Shown piece after piece: positions 58,001 to 64,000 of a DNA stretch of 64,000 nt. The notes beneath the pieces were generated by a model. It saw nothing but the letters and a program-made list of their open reading frames with translations. It was not told the DNA's origin and ran no database searches. Position numbers and translations under genes: made by a program. The DNA is from Phycisphaerae bacterium (GTDB lineage Bacteria; Planctomycetota; Phycisphaerae; Sedimentisphaerales; SM23-30): the NCBI GenBank assembly GCA_016342495.1, contig JAEIOG010000004.1, forward strand, positions 22,957 through 86,956, written 5' to 3'. The stretch's first letter is position 1. Each line of letters begins with the position of its first letter.

Positions 58001-58335
58001 CTTTCTCCAGTGGCACCAGAACACCATTGCTGGCTGACGGCACTCCTATCGCCAAATGGTCTGATGTTAATGATCAATGGGTTCGTCTGGTTTATAATGT
58101 CAGCGGTTTTACCGATGTCCATAACTTCACTGATATGGAACTTTGGTTAGGCAGATCTTCTACCACTGATTGCTACTTCGAGCTTGGCGAAATCGTCCTG
58201 ACTCCTAAATCTGGTTTGGCCGAAGCTTACTGTTGGGATACCAACTATGCTGCTGGCGATATTAATGAAGATTGTATTGTCGATCTTAATGATTTCGTTA
58301 TCATGTCAAATCAATGGCTGATGGACCTCAACTAA
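55006..58335 (+). CDS. Large secreted LamG/Fn3 protein with dockerin-like tail
   Basis: This is a 1109-residue exported surface protein. A signal peptide (about 1-22) precedes a LamG-type sandwich (about 25-265, with RFDGVNDYLNAW), three or more Fn3-like modules each ending in TTYYWSV or TYYWKV and WSFTTG (about 280-540), a second LamG (about 545-760, GKG-like DDLRIYSRPLS end), one more Fn3-like module and a carbohydrate-binding-like region (about 880-1060). Two EF-hand-like dockerin stretches are visible, DIVVDNVVETADLAALTGNW (about 850-875) and GDINEDCIVDLNDFVIMSNQ at the end. AGGAGG precedes the ATG by 7 bases. Codon choice is strongly biased to C/T-ending codons, unlike neighbours, as in a highly expressed gene. 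It likely mediates binding of polysaccharide. Confidence 0.85.
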   Translation: MRNAKLMCLLMCLLMSSVALAVAPVSDGLIKHVDASSITGLNDGDKVASWPDLAGIQDVGVAAEDNQPIYIANGLGGLPSVRFDGVNDYLNAWNTTNSVISGDTPFHIFVVCDLDTYGTGGSCSRSLAAMGTTTGTRATTILAFESATTVGNRLYGGWPHWTVPTIPLETKMLVHSSYASGGQSQYGLALDGTTISPGIFNNDDTHAFQISTIRIGGPAPGVSINEGTVWDGDISEVLIYNRVLSSVEINRIGYYLTEKYGLTTTHTDPGPFVALGFPTEGKTDVDPDAATFTWNGFNTVNTPSYDLYYGPVTDPNENKITTADNTVTTTLAIGAEFVWKVAMNDGANTYWSATKTFTTSGKTDTPAPADGATSIGQDTDLLWRDLGLANLEYIVHFGTDEVNLTSYDPQSEVTFDPGDLDPNTTYYWSVDSTRDGAVVEGDVWSFTTGGMATNPLPGDASRGAGTMTKLTWTGDATGEYINEYDVYAGSTANPTYVATVTEPEYQITTELAEDTTYYWKVIPKHDGQEVYPGFQPVWSFTTGELLGYWPLDADGTDAFGSQNATLVHKTGTTTDPNFDPGVIGNAATFFGTELFSINNSAHWADTGQGLTIACWAKWNIGDGYPDAFRYGPLVSKNNGTGPATGWALQFNSWYNRTQLIAGGNTTTANEGLFSIGDVWHYHVVTYSPLGRQYFVDGVLHRDYVGLAPFDLDESKVQIGGRVLIDGTWNKGFKGSIDDLRIYSRPLSEPQALDLYLNSPMAKLPDPAVGEEAAPFEGILSWTAGVGANIDGQKLYYGTEADLSDATVVDLAADATTYDIPGYLDALQTYYWRVDSTDGTEVAWTGTRWSFRVGKLDSDIVVDNVVETADLAALTGNWLADTNSIPTETDEVRIKWTEYPNANLYFIPRLTVYNYSWIEVNDAPVGDENYTPEVTQTVQWHLDYDESEYDGHNQCEANFRFMEPIDLANYQTLTLWIKPHGMTPSYKTMTNWWQDETGNTFSSGTRTPLLADGTPIAKWSDVNDQWVRLVYNVSGFTDVHNFTDMELWLGRSSTTDCYFELGEIVLTPKSGLAEAYCWDTNYAAGDINEDCIVDLNDFVIMSNQWLMDLN

Positions 58336-58364
58336 TCTTTTGATTATTTAGTTGAAATATTATC

Positions 58365-58400
58365 AAACTGGCCTCAGCATTATACTGGGGCCAGTTTTTT
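58365..58400 (+). terminator. Rho-independent terminator of the LamG gene
   Basis: A 13-bp stem (AAACTGGCCTCAG with CTGGGGCCAGTTT, one G-U pair) has a seven-base loop and a T tract. It lies 30 bases after the LamG stop codon. The rest of 58401-58645 holds no gene. Confidence 0.9.
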
Positions 58401-58645
58401 ATGCGCCGGGTATGTTATCATCCTTCGCCATCGGTTGGCTGGATCGTAAGTCCTTTGTAATAATACTTTATAGGGGAGGTTTGAGCTTAAATGATATTTG
58501 TGGATTTTTAGCGAGTGAGTACCAGTAAGATTTACAAGTCAGTATTCACTGCAAATTGGTGTGTTCCTGTTGGCTCGCACAGGTATGGTATCCAGATTGA
58601 TAGGAAAATGTTACGGCCACAATTTTCCATTAAAAAATAATAGCA

Positions 58646-59926
58646 TCAATTTTCTTTAATGTTTTTTTCGCTGGCGGTTTTTTCGATTTTGCTTTTTAGT
58701 TTGAATCCCAGGCGGCGTTGGCGTTGTTCCAGCAGATCAGCAGCTTGTTCGACCTGACCGGTAGCATTGAGGCATTGGATATGGCCTAGAAGTGCCAGGT
58801 CATTATTAGGATCGCCTTTTAAAACTTGCATATAATATTCATCAGCTTTTTTTGCGTCATGTAACCGAAATAATGCATCACCAATTAATAACTGGGCTTC
58901 GCTGTATTCAGGCATGATTTGCAGTGCTTTTTGGCAGTTGTGGTATGCTGTGTTCCAATCTTCACGTTGTGAATAAAATAGTGCCCGGCTATAATATTCC
59001 AGAGCCTGCTGCTGTAATTTAGCTTTGTCGATAGACTCGGTAGTGATGATTTTGGTTTTTGCCTTTGCATTTTTATCGGTTGGCTCGATGGCATAATTAT
59101 TTGTTACTAAACTATTTGTGTCAATAGTGATATATTTGACATCGGCATTGCCCGCCAAATCGGTAAGAACCGCTTTGATAGTCGCTTTGGTGCCGGCATC
59201 AGGTGGCATATCCCAACAGAATTTACCGGCGGCCAGCTGGTCTTTGCCCATTTTTACCCATTTATTAAAGGTCTGAGGCGATGAGCCATCTGGCAGTTTT
59301 GCCCAATAAAGAGTTAGTGGCTCATGACTTAGATAAGTATCAAAACCGGTCCAGCTCAGTACATAGCGGCCATTGATTTTACTATTGTTTTCATCAATGA
59401 ATAGCGTTGGCGTATTCAAAAATAACTGTGGCGGGGTATAATCGACAAAAAGAGTCTGATGGGGCTTAACATTTTCAGCGATTGAAACTGTATTAGTATT
59501 AGGATCTACATTAACATCGCAGGAATACTGTCCGTTTTTATCGACCGCAACGATGAGAATATTGAAGATTCCTTCGGCTGGTGCGATGAACCAGGTGGGA
59601 CCTTTGCAGTTGTTGTCATAGCCAAACAGTTGCCATGAACCAGTGTAGCCACGGGAGTACCAAATCTCCACCCGGTCGATATTTTGGGTGGTTTTGGCGT
59701 CCAGGCTGTAATCAATTTTGATGTTTTTGCTGCAAATTGCGGTAATTTTGGTCGATTTTGGGGTGAAAACTGTCGTTTTGGAGCCCTTTGGGGACTCTTT
59801 TCCGGGCGGTCCATCAGGTTTTGCTACAGGCGGGGACTGGGTGTTGGCTCCCAGGTTATCATTTGCGCAAACAAAATTAAAACTGAAGAAGCTTAGAAAA
59901 ATAGCGGTTATTATCAAATTTTTCAT
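58646..59926 (-). CDS. Secreted protein with TPR repeats
   Basis: This 426-residue exported protein has a signal peptide (about 1-21), a Pro/Lys-rich segment (about 30-55), beta-rich repeats (about 60-260) that resemble Ig-like or Fn3-like modules (DRVEIWYSRGYTGSW, then TLYWAKLPDGSSP), and two to three TPR helical pairs at the C-terminus (ALEYYSRALFYSQREDWNTA region, about 305-405). GGAG lies 6 bases before ATG 59926; an upstream start at 59947 adds 7 residues. It is on the minus strand, alone, after the LamG terminator. A binding or scaffold role is inferred. Confidence 0.75.
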   Translation of the reverse strand: MKNLIITAIFLSFFSFNFVCANDNLGANTQSPPVAKPDGPPGKESPKGSKTTVFTPKSTKITAICSKNIKIDYSLDAKTTQNIDRVEIWYSRGYTGSWQLFGYDNNCKGPTWFIAPAEGIFNILIVAVDKNGQYSCDVNVDPNTNTVSIAENVKPHQTLFVDYTPPQLFLNTPTLFIDENNSKINGRYVLSWTGFDTYLSHEPLTLYWAKLPDGSSPQTFNKWVKMGKDQLAAGKFCWDMPPDAGTKATIKAVLTDLAGNADVKYITIDTNSLVTNNYAIEPTDKNAKAKTKIITTESIDKAKLQQQALEYYSRALFYSQREDWNTAYHNCQKALQIMPEYSEAQLLIGDALFRLHDAKKADEYYMQVLKGDPNNDLALLGHIQCLNATGQVEQAADLLEQRQRRLGFKLKSKIEKTASEKNIKEN

Positions 59927-60018
59927 ACAAAACTCCAGGCTCTTCATATACTAGAACATATCAATTATCGAGTCCTATAACCATTTTTCATCAAAAATAG
60001 TTGATTTTTGCCTGTTTT

Positions 60019-60807
60019 TTACTCATTTTCAACATAATTAACCAGTTTTCCGATCCCTTCGATCTCAATAGTTATCTTATCACCATTCTGCATTAGTACC
60101 TGTGGGTCCCGGGCGAAGCCAATGCCATCGGGTGTGCCGGTAAGGATTACGGTTCCCGGCAACAAAGTCATGTGTTTTGAAATATAGCTAACCAGTTCAT
60201 TTACGGGAAAAACCATGTCGGCGGTATTGCCATCCTGCATGATATTGCCATTCAAGATTGAGCGTACGGTTAGTTTCTTGGTATCCAGTTCAGTTTCGAC
60301 TACAGGGCCAATCGGGCAGAAAGTGTCAAATGATTTGGCGCGGGCCCATTGGCCATCGTTTTTCTGGCAGTCGCGAGCAGTTACATCATTGGCACAGGTG
60401 TAGCCAAAGATATGGTCAGGAACCTGGTTGGGATTTATGTTTTTGGCTTTTTTGCCTATTACAATCGCTAATTCGGCTTCATAATCGATGAAATCCGGAG
60501 CCTGCTGTGGTTTTTGGATAGGTTGATTATGAGCAGTGATTGACGTTGCTGATTTAATGAAAATCAAAGGTTCTTTGGGCAGGGGTGTGCCGAATTCAGC
60601 AGCGTGGGCGGCATAATTTTTTCCAATAGCCAACAAGTTCGGCGGTGTGACCGGAGGCAGATAAGCTTTGATAGAATCGATAGAGCAGGTTTGACCTGTT
60701 AAGGTTGGGTTATCCAGCAGGTCGCCATCAAGCAGTTCAATGATATTATTATTGAGGATGCCAATTTGTTCGATATTATTTTGGTCGATGAAACGGATAT
60801 ATTTCAT
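60019..60807 (-). CDS. Fumarylacetoacetate hydrolase family protein
   Basis: This 262-residue FAH-domain protein belongs to the cytoplasmic family of C-C bond hydrolases, decarboxylases and dehydratases that act on 2-oxo acids such as acylpyruvates or 2-keto-3-deoxy sugar acids. DFIDYEAELAIVIGKKAK (about 99-116) holds the metal-binding Glu pair, CANDVTARDCQ the conserved Asp, and VILTGTPDGIGFARDPQ (about 220-236) the C-terminal signature. AAAGG lies 7 bases before ATG 60807. Together with the lyase and sulfatases nearby, a role in sugar-acid breakdown is plausible, though the reaction cannot be read from sequence. Confidence 0.9.
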   Translation of the reverse strand: MKYIRFIDQNNIEQIGILNNNIIELLDGDLLDNPTLTGQTCSIDSIKAYLPPVTPPNLLAIGKNYAAHAAEFGTPLPKEPLIFIKSATSITAHNQPIQKPQQAPDFIDYEAELAIVIGKKAKNINPNQVPDHIFGYTCANDVTARDCQKNDGQWARAKSFDTFCPIGPVVETELDTKKLTVRSILNGNIMQDGNTADMVFPVNELVSYISKHMTLLPGTVILTGTPDGIGFARDPQVLMQNGDKITIEIEGIGKLVNYVENE

Positions 60808-60932
60808 TTTTGTGCCTTTCGGTTTATAGCCATGCACTTATTTAAGGATAAATTTCTTGGCTATAGATTAACATAAGGCCCAGCAGGTGGCAAAGTAAAA
60901 AACGCAATCGTTAATATCGATTGTTTTTATTA

Positions 60933-62273
60933 TCAGGAGACTTTTTCGGATCCGGTGGTTACGTTTTGGAGCCATTTATTATATTCAGTTTCCAACTGTT
61001 TTGCAAGTTCAGGATGTTTTTCGCTGAGATCATTTTTTTCGGGCAGGTCAGTATCAAGGTCAAATAAGGCGGGTTTGGCTTTGCCGTCTTTGACCCATTT
61101 GAATTTTCCTTTGCGAACAGCTGATTTATTGCCATGCTGCCAGAAAAGGGTTCGTTGGGGTAATTTTGCGTTGTTAAAGAATACATCAGTGACATCAATG
61201 CCATCGAATTTAATGTTTGGCAATTTGGCTCCGGCTACCGATGCAAAAGTTGGAAGCATATCCATTGACAAAATGGTTTGGCTGCTTTGGGAACCGGGTT
61301 TGATTTTGCCGGGCCAGTATGCTATACCAGGGACGCGGTGTCCACCTTCCCAGGTACTACCTTTGCCGCCTCGGAGAGGACCGGCGCTGCCAAGGCTGGC
61401 CGGGCCATTATCGCTGGTGAAGATTATCAAAGTATTATCGGCAAGGGAAAGTTCATGGACTTTATCGATGATTTGACCAATGCCTGCATCCATGGCTTCG
61501 ATCATTTTGACATAACCTTGATAGGTAGGTTTGTAGCTACTGCCGGGCAGGACACCACCGCCAACTTTGCGATAGGCGGCATCTTCTGGAGTTTGAATCG
61601 GATAATGTGGAGTTTCATGGGGGACATACAGGCAGAATGGCTGGTCTTTATGTCTTTGGATAAAATCAATGCTGTGATCGGTTATCAAATGGGTGACATA
61701 GCCGTTTTCATCTTTGAGTGTGTCGCCTTGCCACCAGTCAAAATGACCTTCCTGATCGACATGACTAAAGAAATCGACATTGCCACTGACATAGCCTTTG
61801 AATTCGTCAAAGCCCTGTTTAGTCGGATTAAATTTTGCATCATAGCCAACATGCCATTTGCCAAAAAGTGCGGTTTTATAGCCAATATCTTTGAGAATTT
61901 CGGCAAAGGTTGTTTCTTTAAGATTCAAGCCAACATGGCGATGGCTTTTGGCAGTGACGACACCGGTTACGCCACTGCGTTGCTGATAGCGACCTGTTAG
62001 CAACGCAGCACGAGTTGGCGAACAGACCGCGCCATTGGAATGGAAATCGGTAAGCTTCATGCCATTGGCGCAAAGTTTATCGAGATTTGGCGTTTTAATA
62101 TTTTTGCTGCCAAAGCAGGCGATATCGCCATAGCCTAAGTCGTCGGCCATAATGAAGATGATATTGGGTTTAGTTTTTTTAAATGCAGAGTTAATTCCAG
62201 AACAGCCACTGGTTAGTATTGCCAAGCTTGTTCCGAGACTGAGTTTTAAAAAGTTTCTACGATTCTGGTTCAT
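60933..62273 (-). CDS. Sulfatase, Tat-type lipoprotein
   Basis: This 446-residue type I sulfatase removes sulfate from an organic, probably carbohydrate, ester. RRNFLKLSLG (residues 5-14) with LTSGC (lipobox Cys near 24) indicates Tat export and lipid anchoring. CSPTR (about 83-87) is the formylglycine site, MADDLGYGD (about 42-50) binds the metal, and SDNGPASLGSAGPLRGGKGS (about 288-307) is the C-terminal sulfatase signature. GAGGG precedes the ATG at 7 bases. It lies 126 bases upstream (on its own strand) of the FAH gene and follows another sulfatase, so three minus-strand genes may be transcribed together. Confidence 0.93.
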   Translation of the reverse strand: MNQNRRNFLKLSLGTSLAILTSGCSGINSAFKKTKPNIIFIMADDLGYGDIACFGSKNIKTPNLDKLCANGMKLTDFHSNGAVCSPTRAALLTGRYQQRSGVTGVVTAKSHRHVGLNLKETTFAEILKDIGYKTALFGKWHVGYDAKFNPTKQGFDEFKGYVSGNVDFFSHVDQEGHFDWWQGDTLKDENGYVTHLITDHSIDFIQRHKDQPFCLYVPHETPHYPIQTPEDAAYRKVGGGVLPGSSYKPTYQGYVKMIEAMDAGIGQIIDKVHELSLADNTLIIFTSDNGPASLGSAGPLRGGKGSTWEGGHRVPGIAYWPGKIKPGSQSSQTILSMDMLPTFASVAGAKLPNIKFDGIDVTDVFFNNAKLPQRTLFWQHGNKSAVRKGKFKWVKDGKAKPALFDLDTDLPEKNDLSEKHPELAKQLETEYNKWLQNVTTGSEKVS

Positions 62274-62415
62274 TTTGTTACCCTCTTAAAAAACATTTAA
62301 CACTGAATTTATATTTATTGTAACATTTTAGCTGAGTAAAACAATAGGGATAATCGGTATCGCCAGGGCGATGATATTTTATCAGCATGGGCATAGCCCA
62401 TCCTACGCGCGTAAA

Positions 62416-63876
62416 TTATTTTCTACGTCTTGTCGCCGGAAAATCTGAAGCTTTTTTATCCCATGGTTTTGCTGGCAAGGAGTCATATTTGGGGTTGGCA
62501 TCGGTTTTGGGCATGGTGTCAAGATAGCCTTGCAGGCGTTTTTTTGCTGCGATATGCTCGGTTTGGGTGCTGCCTATTAGATTATTTTCTTCCCAGCGGT
62601 CTTGCTGGAGGTCATGCAGACGCGAAGCTATACCATTTTCAATAAATAATTTATATCTTTTATCTCGAATTACACGATTAGCATATTTTTCCCAGTTTTG
62701 GACCCGGCCAGAAGGGCCAATGCGGCCTGCGCCGCCACCCATGGATAAAATCCATTTGCGTGGGCCAGCTTGATCTTCGCCTTTGAAAACCTTAGCCAGT
62801 GATACGCCATCAATTGTTATGCCCTTGGGCATGGCAAGACCAGCTAATTCGGCAAAGGTTGGGTAGATATCTGTAAGATCGCTCAAAGCATCGGTTTCAA
62901 TGCCTTGAGGAACTAAGCCGGGGCAACTGACGATGAAAGGCTGGCAAGTACCGTTTTCGGTGAGCTTAGCTTTGCCGCCCATGACTTTATGGCCATCGAC
63001 ATCGACCGACATTCCATCAGAGGCACCGTTGTCGGTTGTCCAGATGATAATGGTATTGCGACGAATGCCTAAATTTTCAATTGCTTCGACAAGACGGCCA
63101 AGGCAAAGGTCAGTATATCGAATCATAGCTTTGAATTTATCTCTGGAGGTTTTAATATCTTTTTCGGTTGGTGTGGTAGTATTGGGGCCATGGGTTAAGG
63201 CCATGGGGAAATACATAGCCATCGGCTGGTTTTTATTTTCCTTCATAAAATTAATCAGGAAATCGGTGAAAACATCCGCGCCGAATTTGTCTTTACAGGT
63301 TTTGCTACCAGAGTTGGTATGGATATAAGGATTCCAGTAACGCTCGGAGCTAGGTGGGTTTTGGGCTTCGTAGCCAGTCCACATGCAATAATCATCGAAA
63401 CCATGTTTGGTCATCGCATCAGGCTCACGGCGGAAATCATTTATCTGCCATTTGCCAGCGACGGCGGTTTTATAGCCGGCTTGGCGTAATGTACGAGCGA
63501 AAGTCATATTGTGTTTTTCATCGAAATGGCCAGTGCCCCAGCGGGGGACATCCCAGTGATTTACCCAGCCATGGTGGAAAGGGTATTGACCAGTCAGCAA
63601 TGTTGTGCGAGTAGGGGTACATTGCGGCATGGAATAGAAATTATTGAATTTTAGGCCCTGGGCAGCTAATCGATCCAGATGAGGCATTTTTACATCGGTA
63701 TTGCCATAGGGGCTAACCCAGGCTTTATTGAGATCATCAATAAGAATGAATAAGAAATTTGGATTTGATGATTTAGCGATTTTTGACATCATGCCGCCAC
63801 AGCATCCGCCTGCCAAAGCTGAGCAAGTGGCTAAACCTGCTACCTTTAAAAAACTACGTCTGTGAATGGGACCCAT
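62416..63876 (-). CDS. Sulfatase, Tat-type lipoprotein
   Basis: This 486-residue sulfatase has IHRRSFLKVAG (about 4-14) and LAGGC (lipobox Cys near 24-25), so it is probably Tat-exported and lipid-anchored. The formylglycine site is CTPTR (about 85-89) and IDDLNKAWVSPYG the first metal-binding part; TTDNGASDG (near 280) is the second. It differs from the other two sulfatases in having a WKINDF-like AVAGKWQINDF segment. AAAGGTGG lies 6 bases before the ATG. The 142-base gap to the next sulfatase gene contains a fragment of the MITE-like end (TTGTAACATTTTAGC at 62318) and an ATGGGCATAGCCCAT hairpin. Confidence 0.93.
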   Translation of the reverse strand: MGPIHRRSFLKVAGLATCSALAGGCCGGMMSKIAKSSNPNFLFILIDDLNKAWVSPYGNTDVKMPHLDRLAAQGLKFNNFYSMPQCTPTRTTLLTGQYPFHHGWVNHWDVPRWGTGHFDEKHNMTFARTLRQAGYKTAVAGKWQINDFRREPDAMTKHGFDDYCMWTGYEAQNPPSSERYWNPYIHTNSGSKTCKDKFGADVFTDFLINFMKENKNQPMAMYFPMALTHGPNTTTPTEKDIKTSRDKFKAMIRYTDLCLGRLVEAIENLGIRRNTIIIWTTDNGASDGMSVDVDGHKVMGGKAKLTENGTCQPFIVSCPGLVPQGIETDALSDLTDIYPTFAELAGLAMPKGITIDGVSLAKVFKGEDQAGPRKWILSMGGGAGRIGPSGRVQNWEKYANRVIRDKRYKLFIENGIASRLHDLQQDRWEENNLIGSTQTEHIAAKKRLQGYLDTMPKTDANPKYDSLPAKPWDKKASDFPATRRRK

Positions 63877-63925
63877 TTTTTTCCACCTTTCGTAATAATT
63901 TATAAATTACTTAAAAAATGATTAT

Positions 63926-63999
63926 AATGAGCCTGTTGCACAATGTTTTCAAACCCAACCGTTTTGGGTCCGATGGCTGTTTGAGTGAGACGGCTCATT
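63926..63999. repeat. Imperfect inverted repeat at the right edge
   Basis: AATGAGCC (63926-63933) and GGCTCATT (63992-63999) form the outer arms, and ACCCAA/TTGGGT (63953-63969) an inner hairpin. It could be part of a mobile-element end or a terminator region that continues beyond the window; the evidence is only the pairing. Confidence 0.3.
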
Positions 64000-64000
64000 T

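Noticed and set aside
1..64000. tRNA or rRNA genes
   Set aside because: No cloverleaf or conserved rRNA segment was found by eye in the intergenic regions.

Overview
The window looks like a chromosomal segment of a Planctomycetota bacterium, most likely of the class Phycisphaerae. The evidence is a cytochrome-type DUF1549/DUF1553 protein paired with a Tat-exported DUF1501 protein, three exported sulfatases, WD40 and PPC-domain exported proteins, a planctomycete-style pseudopilin, and a giant LamG/Fn3 protein whose C-terminus ends in a dockerin-like D-x-N-x-D tail. Base composition is moderate (AT slightly over 50%). No rRNA, tRNA or CRISPR array was seen.

Layout. 1-2.7 kb (minus): an exported GH-D-type glycosidase followed by a sulfatase cut by the left edge. 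2.8-12.6 kb (plus): PSCyt/DUF1549/DUF1553, DUF1501, WD40 and PPC proteins, then a protein combining a caspase/gingipain-like region with a transglutaminase domain. 12.7-15.3 kb (minus): hairpin-rich repeats, a MITE-like element, acyP, plsY and a UPF0104/LPG-flippase-like gene. 15.6-23.8 kb (plus): HEAT-repeat protein, hisF, and a pilT / degenerate gspE / CvpA-like set closed by a terminator. 23.9-27.7 kb: class B penicillin-binding protein, a beta-hydroxyacid dehydrogenase and gmhA. 28-32.6 kb: Fn3 protein, several short intergenic repeats, a nuclease-helicase (DUF2075) gene with a small partner, and a 21-bp periodic array.

32.7-49.2 kb is a division and cell-wall (dcw) cluster: murE, murF, mraY, an unknown small membrane protein where murD usually lies, ftsW, murG, murC, murB, then ddl and ftsQ. 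Between murB and ddl lies a 5-kb accessory insert: a DpnI-type methyl-directed restriction enzyme with its DpnD-like partner, a Fic protein flanked by 65-bp direct repeats, and a GH31 glycosidase. The DAP-type MurE indicates meso-DAP peptidoglycan.

49.7-64 kb is secretory and carbohydrate-degrading: a pseudopilin, a polysaccharide lyase-GH43 fusion, the LamG surface protein, a TPR protein, an FAH-family hydrolase and two sulfatase lipoproteins. Together with the left edge this suggests degradation of sulfated plant or algal polysaccharides.

A 195-bp element with terminal inverted repeats occurs three times (12.9, 38.6 and 50.9 kb). One copy ends directly before murG and another supplies the stop codon of the lyase-GH43 gene. 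The most unusual loci are the indel-free 21-bp array next to the nuclease-helicase pair, the DpnI/DpnD-Fic island inside the dcw cluster, the GspE paralogue without ATPase motifs, and the protease-like/transglutaminase fusion.
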